NCBI GenBank assembly: GCA_036403815.1 | Contig: DASWQH010000055.1 | Location: 31,129 to 95,128, forward strand | DNA: 64,000 nt | Source: JACVRN01 sp036403815 | GTDB taxonomy: Bacteria; Acidobacteriota; Blastocatellia; Pyrinomonadales; Pyrinomonadaceae | Reading direction: 5' to 3' | Shown here: positions 33,139 to 41,201 of the stretch, in pieces | Layout of the letters: every line of letters starts with the position of its first letter | Position numbering within the stretch: position 1 is the stretch's first letter | The notes under the pieces: generated by a model | Database searches by the model: none | What the model saw: only the letters and a program-made list of their open reading frames with translations | Told to the model about the DNA's origin: nothing | Program-made: the position numbers and the translations under genes

Positions 33139-33732
33139 ATGTCTGAGATTGAAGCGACCGGCGACCTGCTTCTCTTCGCCGGACAAACGGAGACCGTGGC
33201 TTCTGTTGCCCCCGTGACCAACATCTCTCCCGATGCGTCGCTCGTTGAAAGTGTGCGTCTGGGCGACCGCGATGCCTTCGGCAAGCTCTACAATCGCTAC
33301 TCGCCTATGGTGCATGGAATCCTTCTGGCAAGGGTTCCGCGCTCGGAAGTTGACGATCTGGTGCAGGACATTTTCCTGGTGGCGTTGAAGCGCCTGCACA
33401 CCCTGCGGGATGCGAATGCCTTCGGCGCATGGCTGGCGATGATTACGCGCAATCGCGCTATGGATTTCTATCGCCAGACGCGTGAAACCGAAGAGCTACC
33501 CGAAGACATAGTCGGTCGAAGCTTTCTGGATGCGGAAGCGCGAGAAGTGCTGGCGGTGATTCGTCAGCTTCCGGAAGCTTACAGGGAGACGCTGGTGCTT
33601 CGCCTTGTGGAAGGCATGACCGGGCCGGAGATTGCGCAAAGAACCGGACTGAAACCCGAATCGGTGCGCGTCAACCTGCATCGCGGCATGAAAATCCTGC
33701 GCGAGCGGCTGGGGATTACGGAGACCTTATGA
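33139..33732 (+). CDS. ECF-type RNA polymerase sigma factor
   Basis: 197 residues. Region 2: DAFGKLYNRYSPMVHGILL and EVDDLVQDIFLVALKRL; region 4: LPEAYRETLVLRLVEGMTGP and EIAQRTGLKPESVRVNLHRG, a helix-turn-helix that reads the -35 box. The first about 35 residues are an N-terminal extension outside the sigma domains. The gene overlaps the next by 4 bp (ATGA), the usual coupling between an ECF factor and its anti-sigma partner. It probably directs transcription of this operon and other envelope genes. Confidence 0.93.
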   Translation: MSEIEATGDLLLFAGQTETVASVAPVTNISPDASLVESVRLGDRDAFGKLYNRYSPMVHGILLARVPRSEVDDLVQDIFLVALKRLHTLRDANAFGAWLAMITRNRAMDFYRQTRETEELPEDIVGRSFLDAEAREVLAVIRQLPEAYRETLVLRLVEGMTGPEIAQRTGLKPESVRVNLHRGMKILRERLGITETL

Positions 33733-34313
33733 AAGACGATTACCTGTGGGACAAGACGGGCGAGGCAGACCCGGAGATTCAGCACCTGGAGCGCGTGTTG
33801 GGTCAACTGCGCCACAAGCGCAGCAGCCAGGAATTATTGCCCGCGCTTGATAAGCTGCCGCGCACAAATCCGCGCCCGTTCTCAAAGCTACTGGCGATTG
33901 CGGCGACCCTGGCCTTTGCGCTTCTGGCACTCGGCGCTTTCTTAGTCAACCAGCGCCAGTTGAAGAAACAGGAGGTCGGCAATTCAACTGTGGTTATGGT
34001 CAATCCCGGACTGCCCGAGCCAACCATTGCGCCCAGCGATGCTAAGACAAGCCGCGCAGACGAGATTAAGCAGCCAGACAACGACCGTAGCATAACAGTC
34101 GCAGACCCTGTTTCGACGCCGAGGCGGTCGGTCATCGAATCGCGTCGTCGCAGTCCCATCAGAATCCGTGAAGCGTCTATCACTGAGCGGGAGCAGGCCG
34201 AAGGCTTGCTGGCTAAGGAGCGGCTCATCAAGGCGCTTGAAATCACCAGCAGTCAGCTCAATTTCGTACAGAAGAAGGTTAAGGGCGACGCCAAGCTCGG
34301 CCCATCATCTTAA
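33729..34313 (+). CDS. Single-pass membrane protein, probable anti-sigma factor
   Basis: 194 residues. The N-terminal about 55 residues (YLWDKTGEADPEIQHLERVL) look like the short cytoplasmic sigma-binding segment often seen next to ECF factors in this kind of genome. There is no H-x3-C-x2-C zinc motif. One membrane helix spans about 60-77 (AIAATLAFALLALGAFLV). The outer part is charged and low in predicted structure, with a helical C-terminus (ERLIKALEITSSQLNFVQKK). Position and coupling to the sigma gene are the main argument for the role; similarity alone is weak. Confidence 0.7.
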   Translation: MKDDYLWDKTGEADPEIQHLERVLGQLRHKRSSQELLPALDKLPRTNPRPFSKLLAIAATLAFALLALGAFLVNQRQLKKQEVGNSTVVMVNPGLPEPTIAPSDAKTSRADEIKQPDNDRSITVADPVSTPRRSVIESRRRSPIRIREASITEREQAEGLLAKERLIKALEITSSQLNFVQKKVKGDAKLGPSS

Positions 34314-34333
34314 ACCGAAGGAAGTATCAGCAC

Positions 34334-34915
34334 ATGAAAGAAGCAGTAGTGAAATCTCTGGCGACCAGAGCATCAAAGCTCGCTTGCGCCGCCGTCCTTT
34401 TTATACTCACGTCTCACGCCGCAGCGCAGGCACAAGACCCTGGCCGCCTGCAACTGGCGGCGCTTGACCAGCTTGAGCCGCGCGCAGAGCAGACCATCAA
34501 CATCACTATGGACGGCAAACTCCTTCAGCTCGCGCTCAGGTTCCTGTCGGACAAGAAGCCGAACGAGGTGAAGATCAAAGAGGCGGTCGCCGGTATCAAG
34601 GGCATTTACGTTAAGAGCTTCCGGTTCGATCAGGACAATCTATTCAATTCCACCGATGTCGAATCCATTCGCTCGCAGTTGCGCTCTCCCATGTGGTCAC
34701 AGCTTGTCGAAGTGCGTAGCAAAAAAGAGGGGCAGAATATAGATGTCTTCACGATGATTGACGGCGGCAAGATTAACGGCGTCGCCATCATCGCGGTCGA
34801 CCGCAGGCAAGTGACGGTCGTCAACATCGTAGGCCCCGTCGATGTGGATAAGCTCGCAGAGCTTCGCGGCAACTTCGGCATTCCTGATTTCGATATTAAC
34901 GGAGACAAAAAGTAA
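34334..34915 (+). CDS. Exported DUF4252-like protein
   Basis: 193 residues with a signal peptide (about 1-33). The mature part follows the DUF4252 pattern: IKGIYVKSFRFDQ, IRSQLRSPMWSQLVEVRSKK, VFTMIDGGKINGVAIIAV and VTVVNIVGPVDVDKLAEL. DUF4252 proteins are small exported proteins of unknown role, often found behind ECF sigma/anti-sigma genes; this fits here. The preceding gap is 20 bp, so it is very likely in the sigma operon. Confidence 0.8.
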   Translation: MKEAVVKSLATRASKLACAAVLFILTSHAAAQAQDPGRLQLAALDQLEPRAEQTINITMDGKLLQLALRFLSDKKPNEVKIKEAVAGIKGIYVKSFRFDQDNLFNSTDVESIRSQLRSPMWSQLVEVRSKKEGQNIDVFTMIDGGKINGVAIIAVDRRQVTVVNIVGPVDVDKLAELRGNFGIPDFDINGDKK

Positions 34916-34929
34916 GGAGCGCGCGACCC

Positions 34930-35490
34930 ATGAGAAGGCCACAAAGACTTTTCATACAGACACTGGTTCTGCTCGCGATTCTAGTCGTCGCTAACTCGAC
35001 TGCGACGGCGCAGAAGAGCGGAAACGGCGGCTTCGACGCCATCGCCAAACATTTGAAGACACGCTATCAGGCCAGAAAGAAAAGCATCCCCTTCATGGGG
35101 CTGGCAAAGTTCGCCATCCGCATCGTCAAGCCTGCCGGGGTGAAAAGCGTCAGCGTTTCGCTCTTTGAAGACCTGAAGAACACGGGTGAGCTGCTCGACA
35201 GTGAGTTGAGCGCCGTGATGCGCAACTGCTTGAGCCAGGAATGGCAACCGCTCATCAGCATACGCCAGCGCAACGGCGATCAGATTTACGTCTACGCGAC
35301 CGAAGCGGGCAAAGATATAAATCTCGCAGTGCTTTCCATAAACCAAACCGATGCCGTGCTCGCACGCGTCAAGGTTGCCCCCAATGCTCTCAGGAAATTC
35401 CTGGACAATCCGAATGTTCTTGGCATCACTTTAGGCGACACACGTGAAACACAGGCGCTTCAACCGAAAGAAAGCGACGCGGAAAAATAG
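34930..35490 (+). CDS. Exported DUF4252-like protein, second copy
   Basis: 186 residues, signal peptide about 1-28, start preceded by AAGGAGCG. Same fold pattern as its neighbour: VKSVSVSLFEDLKNTGELLD, CLSQEWQPLISIRQRNGDQIYV and INLAVLSINQTDAVLARVKV. It has diverged strongly, so the duplication is old. It is the last gene of the sigma-factor operon. Beyond it lies the repeat-rich gap to citrate synthase. Confidence 0.75.
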   Translation: MRRPQRLFIQTLVLLAILVVANSTATAQKSGNGGFDAIAKHLKTRYQARKKSIPFMGLAKFAIRIVKPAGVKSVSVSLFEDLKNTGELLDSELSAVMRNCLSQEWQPLISIRQRNGDQIYVYATEAGKDINLAVLSINQTDAVLARVKVAPNALRKFLDNPNVLGITLGDTRETQALQPKESDAEK

Positions 35491-35582
35491 AGTGCGAAGC
35501 CTGAAGCTGGAAGCCCGTGAAAGGGGCGGAAGATTGTAGCCCACGGCGCGAGCAGTGGGGATAATGCGGCAATAAAATTGAG

Positions 35583-35644
35583 AAGCCCCGGTAGGGGCGC
35601 GCAGATTTTCAGAGTTGAAAATCTGCGCGCCCCTACCGGGGCTT
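35583..35644. repeat. Perfect 29-bp hairpin with a 4-nt loop
   Basis: Arms 35583-35611 and 35616-35644 are fully complementary (AAGCCCCGGTAGGGGCGCGC and nine more bases), giving an extremely stable hairpin in either strand. Part of the arm recurs at 35699-35714, and a second palindrome (GCCCACGGC-TCAC-GCCGTGGGC) lies at 35667-35688. The block stands between the convergent DUF4252 and citrate synthase genes and could act as a two-way terminator. Confidence 0.9.
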
Positions 35645-35749
35645 TTAACTTTTGGCCTGCGTTTGCGCCCACGGCTCACGCCGTGGGCTAAATTCTTTCG
35701 CCCCTACCGGGGCTTATGATGCATCTCTTCCCAACCGGGAATCTCAACT

Positions 35750-35772
35750 GCTGACTGCTGATTGCTGACTGC
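35750..35772. repeat. Single-arm heptamer array
   Basis: Three tandem words (GCTGACT, GCTGATT, GCTGACT) end 5 bp before the citrate synthase stop codon. No complementary arm is nearby. Confidence 0.75.
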
Positions 35773-35776
35773 TTAT

Positions 35777-36922
35777 TTATCTTTCGTCAATCGGAACATA
35801 GGGCACGTTTCTAGGCCCTGTGTATTCGGCGCGCGGGCGAATGATTCTGTTGTTGGCATACTGCTCAAGGATGTGCCCCGTCCAGCCGGAGATGCGACTG
35901 ACAGCGAAGATGGGCGTGTAAAGCTCAAGCGGGATTCCCATCATGTAGTAAGTCGAAGCGGAATAGAAATCCACGTTCGGATACAAGCCCTTCTCGCGCA
36001 TCACTACCTCTTCCACCCTGCGCGACATTTCGTACCACTTGGTATTGCCTGCGCGCTCGCCTACCTCTTTCGAGAATCGTCTGAGATGGGTTGCGCGCGG
36101 GTCTTCCGTGCGATAGACGGCATGGCCGAAGCCCATAATCTTCGCCTTACTGGCAAGAGCGTTTGTGATATAGCTGTCTACCTTCTCGACTTCACCAATT
36201 TTGAGCAGCGTCTTCATGACGTTGGTGTTCGCTCCTCCGTGAAGAGGGCCGGACAGAGCAGCGATGGCCGCCGTGACCGCTCCGTAGAGGTCCGCCAGAG
36301 TTGCGGCGACTACCCTTGCCGTAAAAGTCGAAGCGTTCAATTCGTGGTCGGCGTGCAAGAGAAGACAGACATCGAAGATGTGCGCGTCCTCTTCCGAAGG
36401 CATCTCGCCTCGAAGCATGTATAGGAAGTTGGTCGCAATGCTCAGCTCAGGCCGTGGCTTGACAGGCTCTTTGCCTTCTCTCAATCGCCCGATGGCGGCG
36501 ACAATCGCAGGCACTTGCGCTGTCAGGCGCGTGGCCGTGCGTAGACTGCCCTCGCGCGTCTGGTCGCGTGCGCTCTTGTCATAAAAGTCCAGCGCCGAGA
36601 CGGCTGTGCGCAACGTGTCCATAGGCTCTGCATCCGCAGGCCAGCGTCGCATCAAGTCCACAATCGCTTCGGGCAATTCGTAGCATTCGCCGAGCGCTCG
36701 CCTCAACTCTTCCAGCTCCGCGCGTTTCGGCAGACGCCCATGCCAGAGCAGGAACACGACCTCTTCAAACGTAGAGTTTTGAGCAAGGTCGTGGATGTTG
36801 ATGCCTTCGTAGATAAGCTCGCCGAGTTCGCCGTTCACGTCGCCGATGGTCGTAGTCGCGGCCACAACTCCGCGTAGCCCGGCAGCGCTGGCCGTCCCTC
36901 CGGCAGTCTTCGTGTCGCTCAT
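35777..36922 (-). CDS. gltA: Citrate synthase
   Basis: 381 residues, the length of the short dimeric type. It condenses acetyl-CoA with oxaloacetate at the entry of the TCA cycle. Active-site motifs: LLHADHELNASTFTAR with the first His, GPLHGGANTNVMKTLL with the second, and MGFGHAVYRTEDPR; Arg in ISGWTGHILEQ follows. The start of the mature domain (LRGVVAATTTIGDVNGELG) is normal. 2-methylcitrate synthase is a close relative that sequence alone separates poorly, but no prp genes are near. It stands alone between repeats. Confidence 0.92.
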   Translation of the reverse strand: MSDTKTAGGTASAAGLRGVVAATTTIGDVNGELGELIYEGINIHDLAQNSTFEEVVFLLWHGRLPKRAELEELRRALGECYELPEAIVDLMRRWPADAEPMDTLRTAVSALDFYDKSARDQTREGSLRTATRLTAQVPAIVAAIGRLREGKEPVKPRPELSIATNFLYMLRGEMPSEEDAHIFDVCLLLHADHELNASTFTARVVAATLADLYGAVTAAIAALSGPLHGGANTNVMKTLLKIGEVEKVDSYITNALASKAKIMGFGHAVYRTEDPRATHLRRFSKEVGERAGNTKWYEMSRRVEEVVMREKGLYPNVDFYSASTYYMMGIPLELYTPIFAVSRISGWTGHILEQYANNRIIRPRAEYTGPRNVPYVPIDER

Positions 36923-37041
36923 TCTTTTCTGTCCTTGTTAAAGTATAAGGCGAAGATAGCAAAGAGATTGACGAGTGACAAGCGACGAAAGAAGCGCTGA
37001 GTGATGCGTATTGAACAATAAGCGGAAAGCTTTTGATTTTA

Positions 37042-37836
37042 TCAATCAAGCAAAATCAGTATGCGCTCGCCCCGCTCTATGCCAAGCAGGCGTGCGGCTG
37101 AGGTTTGGAAAGCCGCGATTTCAAGAAACCCGGCGCTTCCCCAGACGGCGAACAACTCGCTTTTACCCGCTCCCTCTTCGGCAAAGAATTTTCGGAAGGA
37201 TGTAATCTCGCGGCCTCTGATACTGAGACGCGCACCCTTAGTCAACAACTCTTCCGTCAAATTCGCTCGCGTGATGTTTGTGATGCAGTTGCCGAAGCGA
37301 TCCACGTGAATCACAGAAGCTTCAAGCCGCCCCGCTTCAATCAAGCGCACGGCCAATGGCTCAAGCCTGACATAATCCGTAATCTCGCGCCCCAGCTCCG
37401 ACGGCTCTACACCGCTTGAGACGGCTCCGGCGACCGGCGCAAACAGGTCGCGCCCGTGAAAGGTCGCGCTCGCGTTTGGAAGAAAATATTTGTCGTTCGT
37501 CAGATGAAAGACGCGCACTTCCCTTTCGCGCTCATAAACGTAGCCGAACAGCCCGTTGTCCGGCCCTACGAAAAAGTAGTTGCGGCTCACTATGAGAATC
37601 GGTCGCCGCTCAGAGCCTACGCCCGGATCAACCACGCCCACATGAATCGTCTTCGCAGGAAAAGAGGTGTACGCAGCCAGCAGCGTGAATGCCCCCGCGT
37701 AAATGTCATGCGGCGGAATCTCGTGCGTGATGTCTAAGATTCGAGCATGAGGATTGACAGAGAGAATCGCTCCCTTCATAGCCCCCACGAAATAGTCCGC
37801 CGTTCCAAAATCTGTCAGAAGAGAAATGAAAGGCAA
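37042..37836 (-). CDS. S-adenosyl-L-methionine hydrolase (adenosine-forming), DUF62 family
   Basis: 264 residues from TTG at 37836. The frame is open to an ATG at 37899, but those 21 codons are the inverted repeat itself and lie outside the family's normal N-terminus (PFISLLTDFGTADYFVGAMK). Other signatures: DITHEIPPHDIYAGAF, VVDPGVGSERRPILI, GPDNGLFGYV. The enzyme adds hydroxide to SAM to give adenosine and methionine; related halogenases use halide. No Shine-Dalgarno sequence precedes either start. The glycine-zipper gene lies upstream on the same strand across the repeat. Confidence 0.9.
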   Translation of the reverse strand: MPFISLLTDFGTADYFVGAMKGAILSVNPHARILDITHEIPPHDIYAGAFTLLAAYTSFPAKTIHVGVVDPGVGSERRPILIVSRNYFFVGPDNGLFGYVYEREREVRVFHLTNDKYFLPNASATFHGRDLFAPVAGAVSSGVEPSELGREITDYVRLEPLAVRLIEAGRLEASVIHVDRFGNCITNITRANLTEELLTKGARLSIRGREITSFRKFFAEEGAGKSELFAVWGSAGFLEIAAFQTSAARLLGIERGERILILLD

Positions 37837-37920
37837 TGCAGAAGGCAGAGTGCAAAATGATGAATTTGAAGAATCCCTTTTTAATTCATCGTTCTGCATT
37901 CTGCCTTCTGCATTGCCTTT
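37829..37920. repeat. Heptamer inverted repeat (GCAGAAG type)
   Basis: Arms 37829-37866 and 37883-37920 (38 bp, three transitions that still allow G-U pairs) with a 16-nt loop. One end contains the TTG start of the SAM hydrolase and the other overlaps the stop codon of the glycine-zipper gene. The words (GCAGAAG, GCAGAGT, GATGAAT) are those that flank the four-helix-bundle gene at 44530. Confidence 0.92.
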
Positions 37921-38980
37921 AGTTTATGCTCGTGTCGGAGTTGATGCGGATTCTGAGTTGCTGGCCGCGAGACAGGTAAATGTCTCTGCCGCGTTGCGAG
38001 AGCACGCCGCCTGTGCCCATTGCGCCGCCGATGGCCGCGCCGATGGCCGCGCCCTTGCCGCCGCCAGCGATGGCTCCGATGATCGCGCCGATGGCAGAGC
38101 TGGTGCCGATTTTGATGGCATCTCTTTTGGAGGAATCTTTACCCTTGACGCCGCCTTCCGGATCAACTTCGCCTGTGTCGCTGCCCATTCCCGGCGTGTC
38201 AACGACCTCTATGACCTGCGCGTTGAGATTGGCAAAGCGATTGTCAGGCATGCGAATCTGCTCGAAAGATAGTTGTAGCTCTGACGTGCCTTTGACTTTG
38301 CCCGGACGCTTGACGGTACGGACGCGACCGTCAACCATCGCTCCTTCAAATTCAGACGGCTCTATAACTCGCGCCTGAAAGCGGTCGCCCTCTTGGCTCG
38401 CTTCGGTCGAAAGATTCGTCAAAAGCTCTACGCGCATGATTGTATCTTTGGGGATAAAGACCGTGCCGCGCGACCCTGTAGGGGCGGGGACGTTTACGGG
38501 ACGGCTGCTACTGCTTGAGCTACTGCTACTGCTGCTGTCGTCATCATCATTGACCTGCGCCGTGCCGCCCTGCGTGCTCTGAGTAGTTTGGGTAGTTTGA
38601 GTAGTGCCGCGACGTTTGAGTCCAGGCGGAACGGTCGAATCAAACCCGCGACGCTCGAATCCTGCGCTGTAGCCAATCTCGAACCCCTGCTGATACCCGT
38701 CTTTGTAATCTTCCAGGGGGCCGTAGGTCGTAGCATATGCTCTATCCGCGCGCTGGTAATCTTCTTTGCTCTTGAAGTCGCGCGGGGCGTTTTCCACCAC
38801 ATCGCCGTAGCCCGACTGGTAGCCGTCCGAATAACCTGTGCGCCATCCTCGCTCAAGGGCGCTCGTGGAATCCTGCGCCATAAGAATGTTGGACGCCGAC
38901 GCGGTGTTAACGACGGGTAGTGCCGCAAAGACAGTGAGTGCGGCGACAAGCAAAAGGATGCCGGTTTTTACTCTCTTCAT
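37919..38980 (-). CDS. Exported glycine-zipper protein with Asp/Ser-rich linker
   Basis: 353 residues, ribosome-binding site GGAAGGGAC 5 nt before ATG. After a signal peptide (about 1-30), residues 45-120 are Tyr/Gly-rich with a repeated GYxxGY theme (GYSDGYQSGYGD, GYQQGFEIGYSAGF). A linker with four Asp and eleven consecutive Ser follows (about 143-160). Residues 170-270 form a beta-rich domain (GTVFIPKDTIMRVELLTNLS) resembling the TrbI/VirB10-like outer part. The C-terminus contains a glycine zipper (IGAIIGAIAGGGKGAAIGAA) that could insert in a membrane. Function unknown; envelope location likely. Confidence 0.7.
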   Translation of the reverse strand: MKRVKTGILLLVAALTVFAALPVVNTASASNILMAQDSTSALERGWRTGYSDGYQSGYGDVVENAPRDFKSKEDYQRADRAYATTYGPLEDYKDGYQQGFEIGYSAGFERRGFDSTVPPGLKRRGTTQTTQTTQSTQGGTAQVNDDDDSSSSSSSSSSSRPVNVPAPTGSRGTVFIPKDTIMRVELLTNLSTEASQEGDRFQARVIEPSEFEGAMVDGRVRTVKRPGKVKGTSELQLSFEQIRMPDNRFANLNAQVIEVVDTPGMGSDTGEVDPEGGVKGKDSSKRDAIKIGTSSAIGAIIGAIAGGGKGAAIGAAIGGAMGTGGVLSQRGRDIYLSRGQQLRIRINSDTSIN

Positions 38981-39399
38981 TCTATGTCCCTTCCATTAAG
39001 CGAACATGAAACTATAAGCTGCCCTGACCGAAGAGGTGCCGGGGTTCTTCGGACGCCTTTCGACCAAAGGATGCTATCATATTCTGCTATAAACTTGATG
39101 CCGCTTGACGCTCTACGGTCGCGCCCCCGGACTTTTCAGGGCAAAGGCGACCGCGCCAGACGCTCCGGGATTGGGATAATTCAAAGAAAGCGGCATCCTT
39201 GAACGGCAGGGAGAGATGCTTTTCCAGGCATTCAGATGCAACGCGGGCACGGCAGGGTTGTTAAAGCCGGGAAGAGATTAACCACTAAATTACACGCGCA
39301 CGACGCGAAGAAAATCAGACTCTTTCGTGATGTTTAGTGTGAATTCGTGGTTCATTGTCTCCCTTCTCTTATTTTGCAATCTGTTATTAGATATTAGAT
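38981..39399. other. 419-bp divergent intergenic region
   Basis: It separates the glycine-zipper gene (minus) from the cysteine desulfurase gene (plus) and contains the repeat 39280-39352. Just before the desulfurase ATG stand two tandem ATTAGAT words (39386-39399, overlapping the A of the ATG). The rest shows no ORF with family resemblance and no structured RNA that I can recognise. Confidence 0.5.
39280..39352. repeat. Imperfect inverted repeat of the AACCACTAAA type
   Basis: 39280-39310 (AACCACTAAATTACACGC...) is imperfectly complementary to 39322-39352. The same wording occurs in the arms at 24101-24199, showing a dispersed repeat rather than chance. Confidence 0.65.
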
Positions 39400-40602
39400 A
39401 TGCGTAGAGTTTACCTTGACCACAGCGCGACGACGCCGGTTGACAGGCGCGTCGTCGAAGCGATGCTTCCCTACCTGACCGAAAAGTTCGGCAATGCTTC
39501 GAGCGTTCACTACTTCGGGCAGGAAGCTCGCGCGGCTGTTGATCGCGCGCGTCGTGAGGTCGCGGCTCTAATCGGCGCGCGGACTGCCGAGATTATTTTT
39601 CTTTCGGGTGGAACGGAAGCCAACAACCTTGCGTTGCGCGGGATAGCCGAAGCTTCCTGCGAGCACGGTCGGCATATCATCACTTCACAGATAGAGCACC
39701 CCAGCACGCGCGGCGTCTGCGACCTGCTGGAGAAAAGAGGCTGGGAGGTGTCGCGCCTTCCCGTCTACGACGACGGCATCGTTCGCACAAAAGATGTGCT
39801 TGAAGCAATCAGGCCGGACACGGTTTTAATCTCCCTGATGCTCGCCAATAACGAGATAGGGACGATTCAACCCGTCGAAGAGGTAGGCGCAATCGTGCGC
39901 GACCTGCGCGCTTCGGGGCGTCGCCATCTATGGCTTCACACAGACGCGGTGCAAGCAGCGGGGCGCATGCCTATTGATGTTGAGGCTCTAGGCTGCGATA
40001 TGCTCTCGCTCTCGGCTCATAAGCTTTACGCGCCGAAGGGCGTGGGCGCGCTCTTCGTGCGGCGCGGCGTACGCTTCATACAGCAAATTGTCGGAGGCCA
40101 TCAGGAGCGAGAAAGACGTGCGGGCACGGAAGCGGTCGCAGGCGTCGTAGCTTTCGGAGCGGCGGCGCGTCTAGCCCTGGAAGAGATGTCCGAGCACACA
40201 GCGCACATGCGCCGTTTGCGCGACCGTTTTGAAGCGGGCATCCGGGAACGAATTGAAGATGTAGTCTTCAACGGAGACCGCGAGCGGCGATTGCCGCATC
40301 TTTCCAACATCTCTTTCCGCTACATAGAGGGCGAAGGCTTACTGATTAATCTGGACATGCAGGGCGTGGCGGTTTCTACAGGGTCGGCTTGCTCATCCGG
40401 CTCGCTTGAGCCGTCGCCTGTGATTCGCGCCTTGGGGCGCACAGACGAGTTGGCGCGCGGCTCGATTCGATTCAGCTTCGGCAAAGACAACACGGAAGAG
40501 GATGTTGATTACGTTCTGGAAGTTCTACCACGCGCCGTCGAAAACCTGCGCCGCCTGTCACCGCTCTACCTTGAAAGGCAAAAAGAAGAGGTCAGAGGCT
40601 AG
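39400..40602 (+). CDS. Cysteine desulfurase (NifS/IscS family)
   Basis: 400 residues. A PLP enzyme that takes sulfur from cysteine for Fe-S clusters and other thio-cofactors. Motifs: VYLDHSATTPVDRRVVEAM at the start, GGTEANNLALRG, HTDAVQAAGRMPIDVE, PLP Lys in LSAHKLYAPKGVGALF, and the persulfide Cys in VSTGSACSSGSLEPS. Group I, IscS/NifS-like. The Fe-S scaffold gene follows across a hairpin. The last residues EEVRG and the TAG stop lie in the repeat arm. No Shine-Dalgarno sequence is visible; two ATTAGAT words precede the ATG. Confidence 0.93.
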   Translation: MRRVYLDHSATTPVDRRVVEAMLPYLTEKFGNASSVHYFGQEARAAVDRARREVAALIGARTAEIIFLSGGTEANNLALRGIAEASCEHGRHIITSQIEHPSTRGVCDLLEKRGWEVSRLPVYDDGIVRTKDVLEAIRPDTVLISLMLANNEIGTIQPVEEVGAIVRDLRASGRRHLWLHTDAVQAAGRMPIDVEALGCDMLSLSAHKLYAPKGVGALFVRRGVRFIQQIVGGHQERERRAGTEAVAGVVAFGAAARLALEEMSEHTAHMRRLRDRFEAGIRERIEDVVFNGDRERRLPHLSNISFRYIEGEGLLINLDMQGVAVSTGSACSSGSLEPSPVIRALGRTDELARGSIRFSFGKDNTEEDVDYVLEVLPRAVENLRRLSPLYLERQKEEVRG

Positions 40603-40658
40603 AGGTTAGTAGTTGCCTTTCTTTTACTAACCACTAACCTCTAGCCTCTGACCTCTTC
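40585..40658. repeat. Heptamer inverted repeat (GAGGTTA type)
   Basis: Arms 40585-40614 and 40629-40658 (30 bp, one mismatch), 14-nt loop; words GAGGTCA, GAGGCTA and GAGGTTA. The left arm holds the desulfurase stop codon (40600-40602) and the right arm ends 6 bp before the scaffold ATG. Confidence 0.92.
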
Positions 40659-40664
40659 CCTTTG

Positions 40665-41066
40665 ATGTACTCGGAGACTCTTAGAGATCATCTGGCTCGC
40701 CCGCGTCATGCAGGTGAGCTGAAGGATGCGAACGCACGCGCGGAGCAGACGAACCCTGTGTGCGGTGATCGCCTGTGTCTCTTCATGCGCCTTCATGAAG
40801 GGCGAATCCAGGAAGCCTCGTTTCTTGCTTACGGCTGCGCGCCGACTCTCGCCTGCGGCTCTGCGCTGGTAGAGATGCTTGAGGGCATGACGGTCGAAGC
40901 TGCCGCACTGCTCAGGCGCGAAGATTTAACGCACGCGCTCGGCGGCCTGCCCAATCGCAAGCAGCACGCCGCGGCGCTCGCCATTGAAACACTTCGAGCC
41001 GCGCTTGAAGCGGCGCAGGTGTGGAAACCAGATGAGCCACGAAACAACACGAAACGGCACGAATAA
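40665..41066 (+). CDS. IscU/NifU-type Fe-S cluster scaffold protein lacking the third cysteine
   Basis: 133 residues from ATG at 40665. IscU-like signatures: NPVCGDRL (first Cys), YGCAPTLACGSALVEML (second Cys) and LPNRKQHAAALAIETL, where IscU has HCxxLA. The third ligand Cys is therefore replaced by Ala, while the adjacent His and Lys are kept. It should work with the desulfurase encoded upstream. The C-terminal tail DEPRNNTKRHE is encoded by the inverted repeat at 41034-41108, not by ancestral IscU sequence. Confidence 0.85.
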   Translation: MYSETLRDHLARPRHAGELKDANARAEQTNPVCGDRLCLFMRLHEGRIQEASFLAYGCAPTLACGSALVEMLEGMTVEAAALLRREDLTHALGGLPNRKQHAAALAIETLRAALEAAQVWKPDEPRNNTKRHE

Positions 41067-41108
41067 GAACCTTAGCTCTTCATGCCGTTTCGTGTTGTTT
41101 CGTGGCTC
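41034..41108. repeat. Inverted repeat (CACGAAAC type)
   Basis: Arms 41034-41059 and 41083-41108 are perfectly complementary over 26 bp, with a 23-nt loop. The left arm codes for the last residues of the scaffold protein and the loop begins with its stop region (TAA 41064-41066). Confidence 0.9.
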
Positions 41109-41201
41109 GCTCTTTGCACCGAGACGACGCTATCTTAAATTTTGGTGTCCTACTCATCTGGCATGATCTTTCAACTTCTACGAAGGTGAGGACTGTTTTC
41201 G

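Noticed and set aside
37837..37899. N-terminal extension of the SAM hydrolase through the repeat
   Set aside because: It is translated repeat arm and loop, outside the conserved N-terminus of the family.
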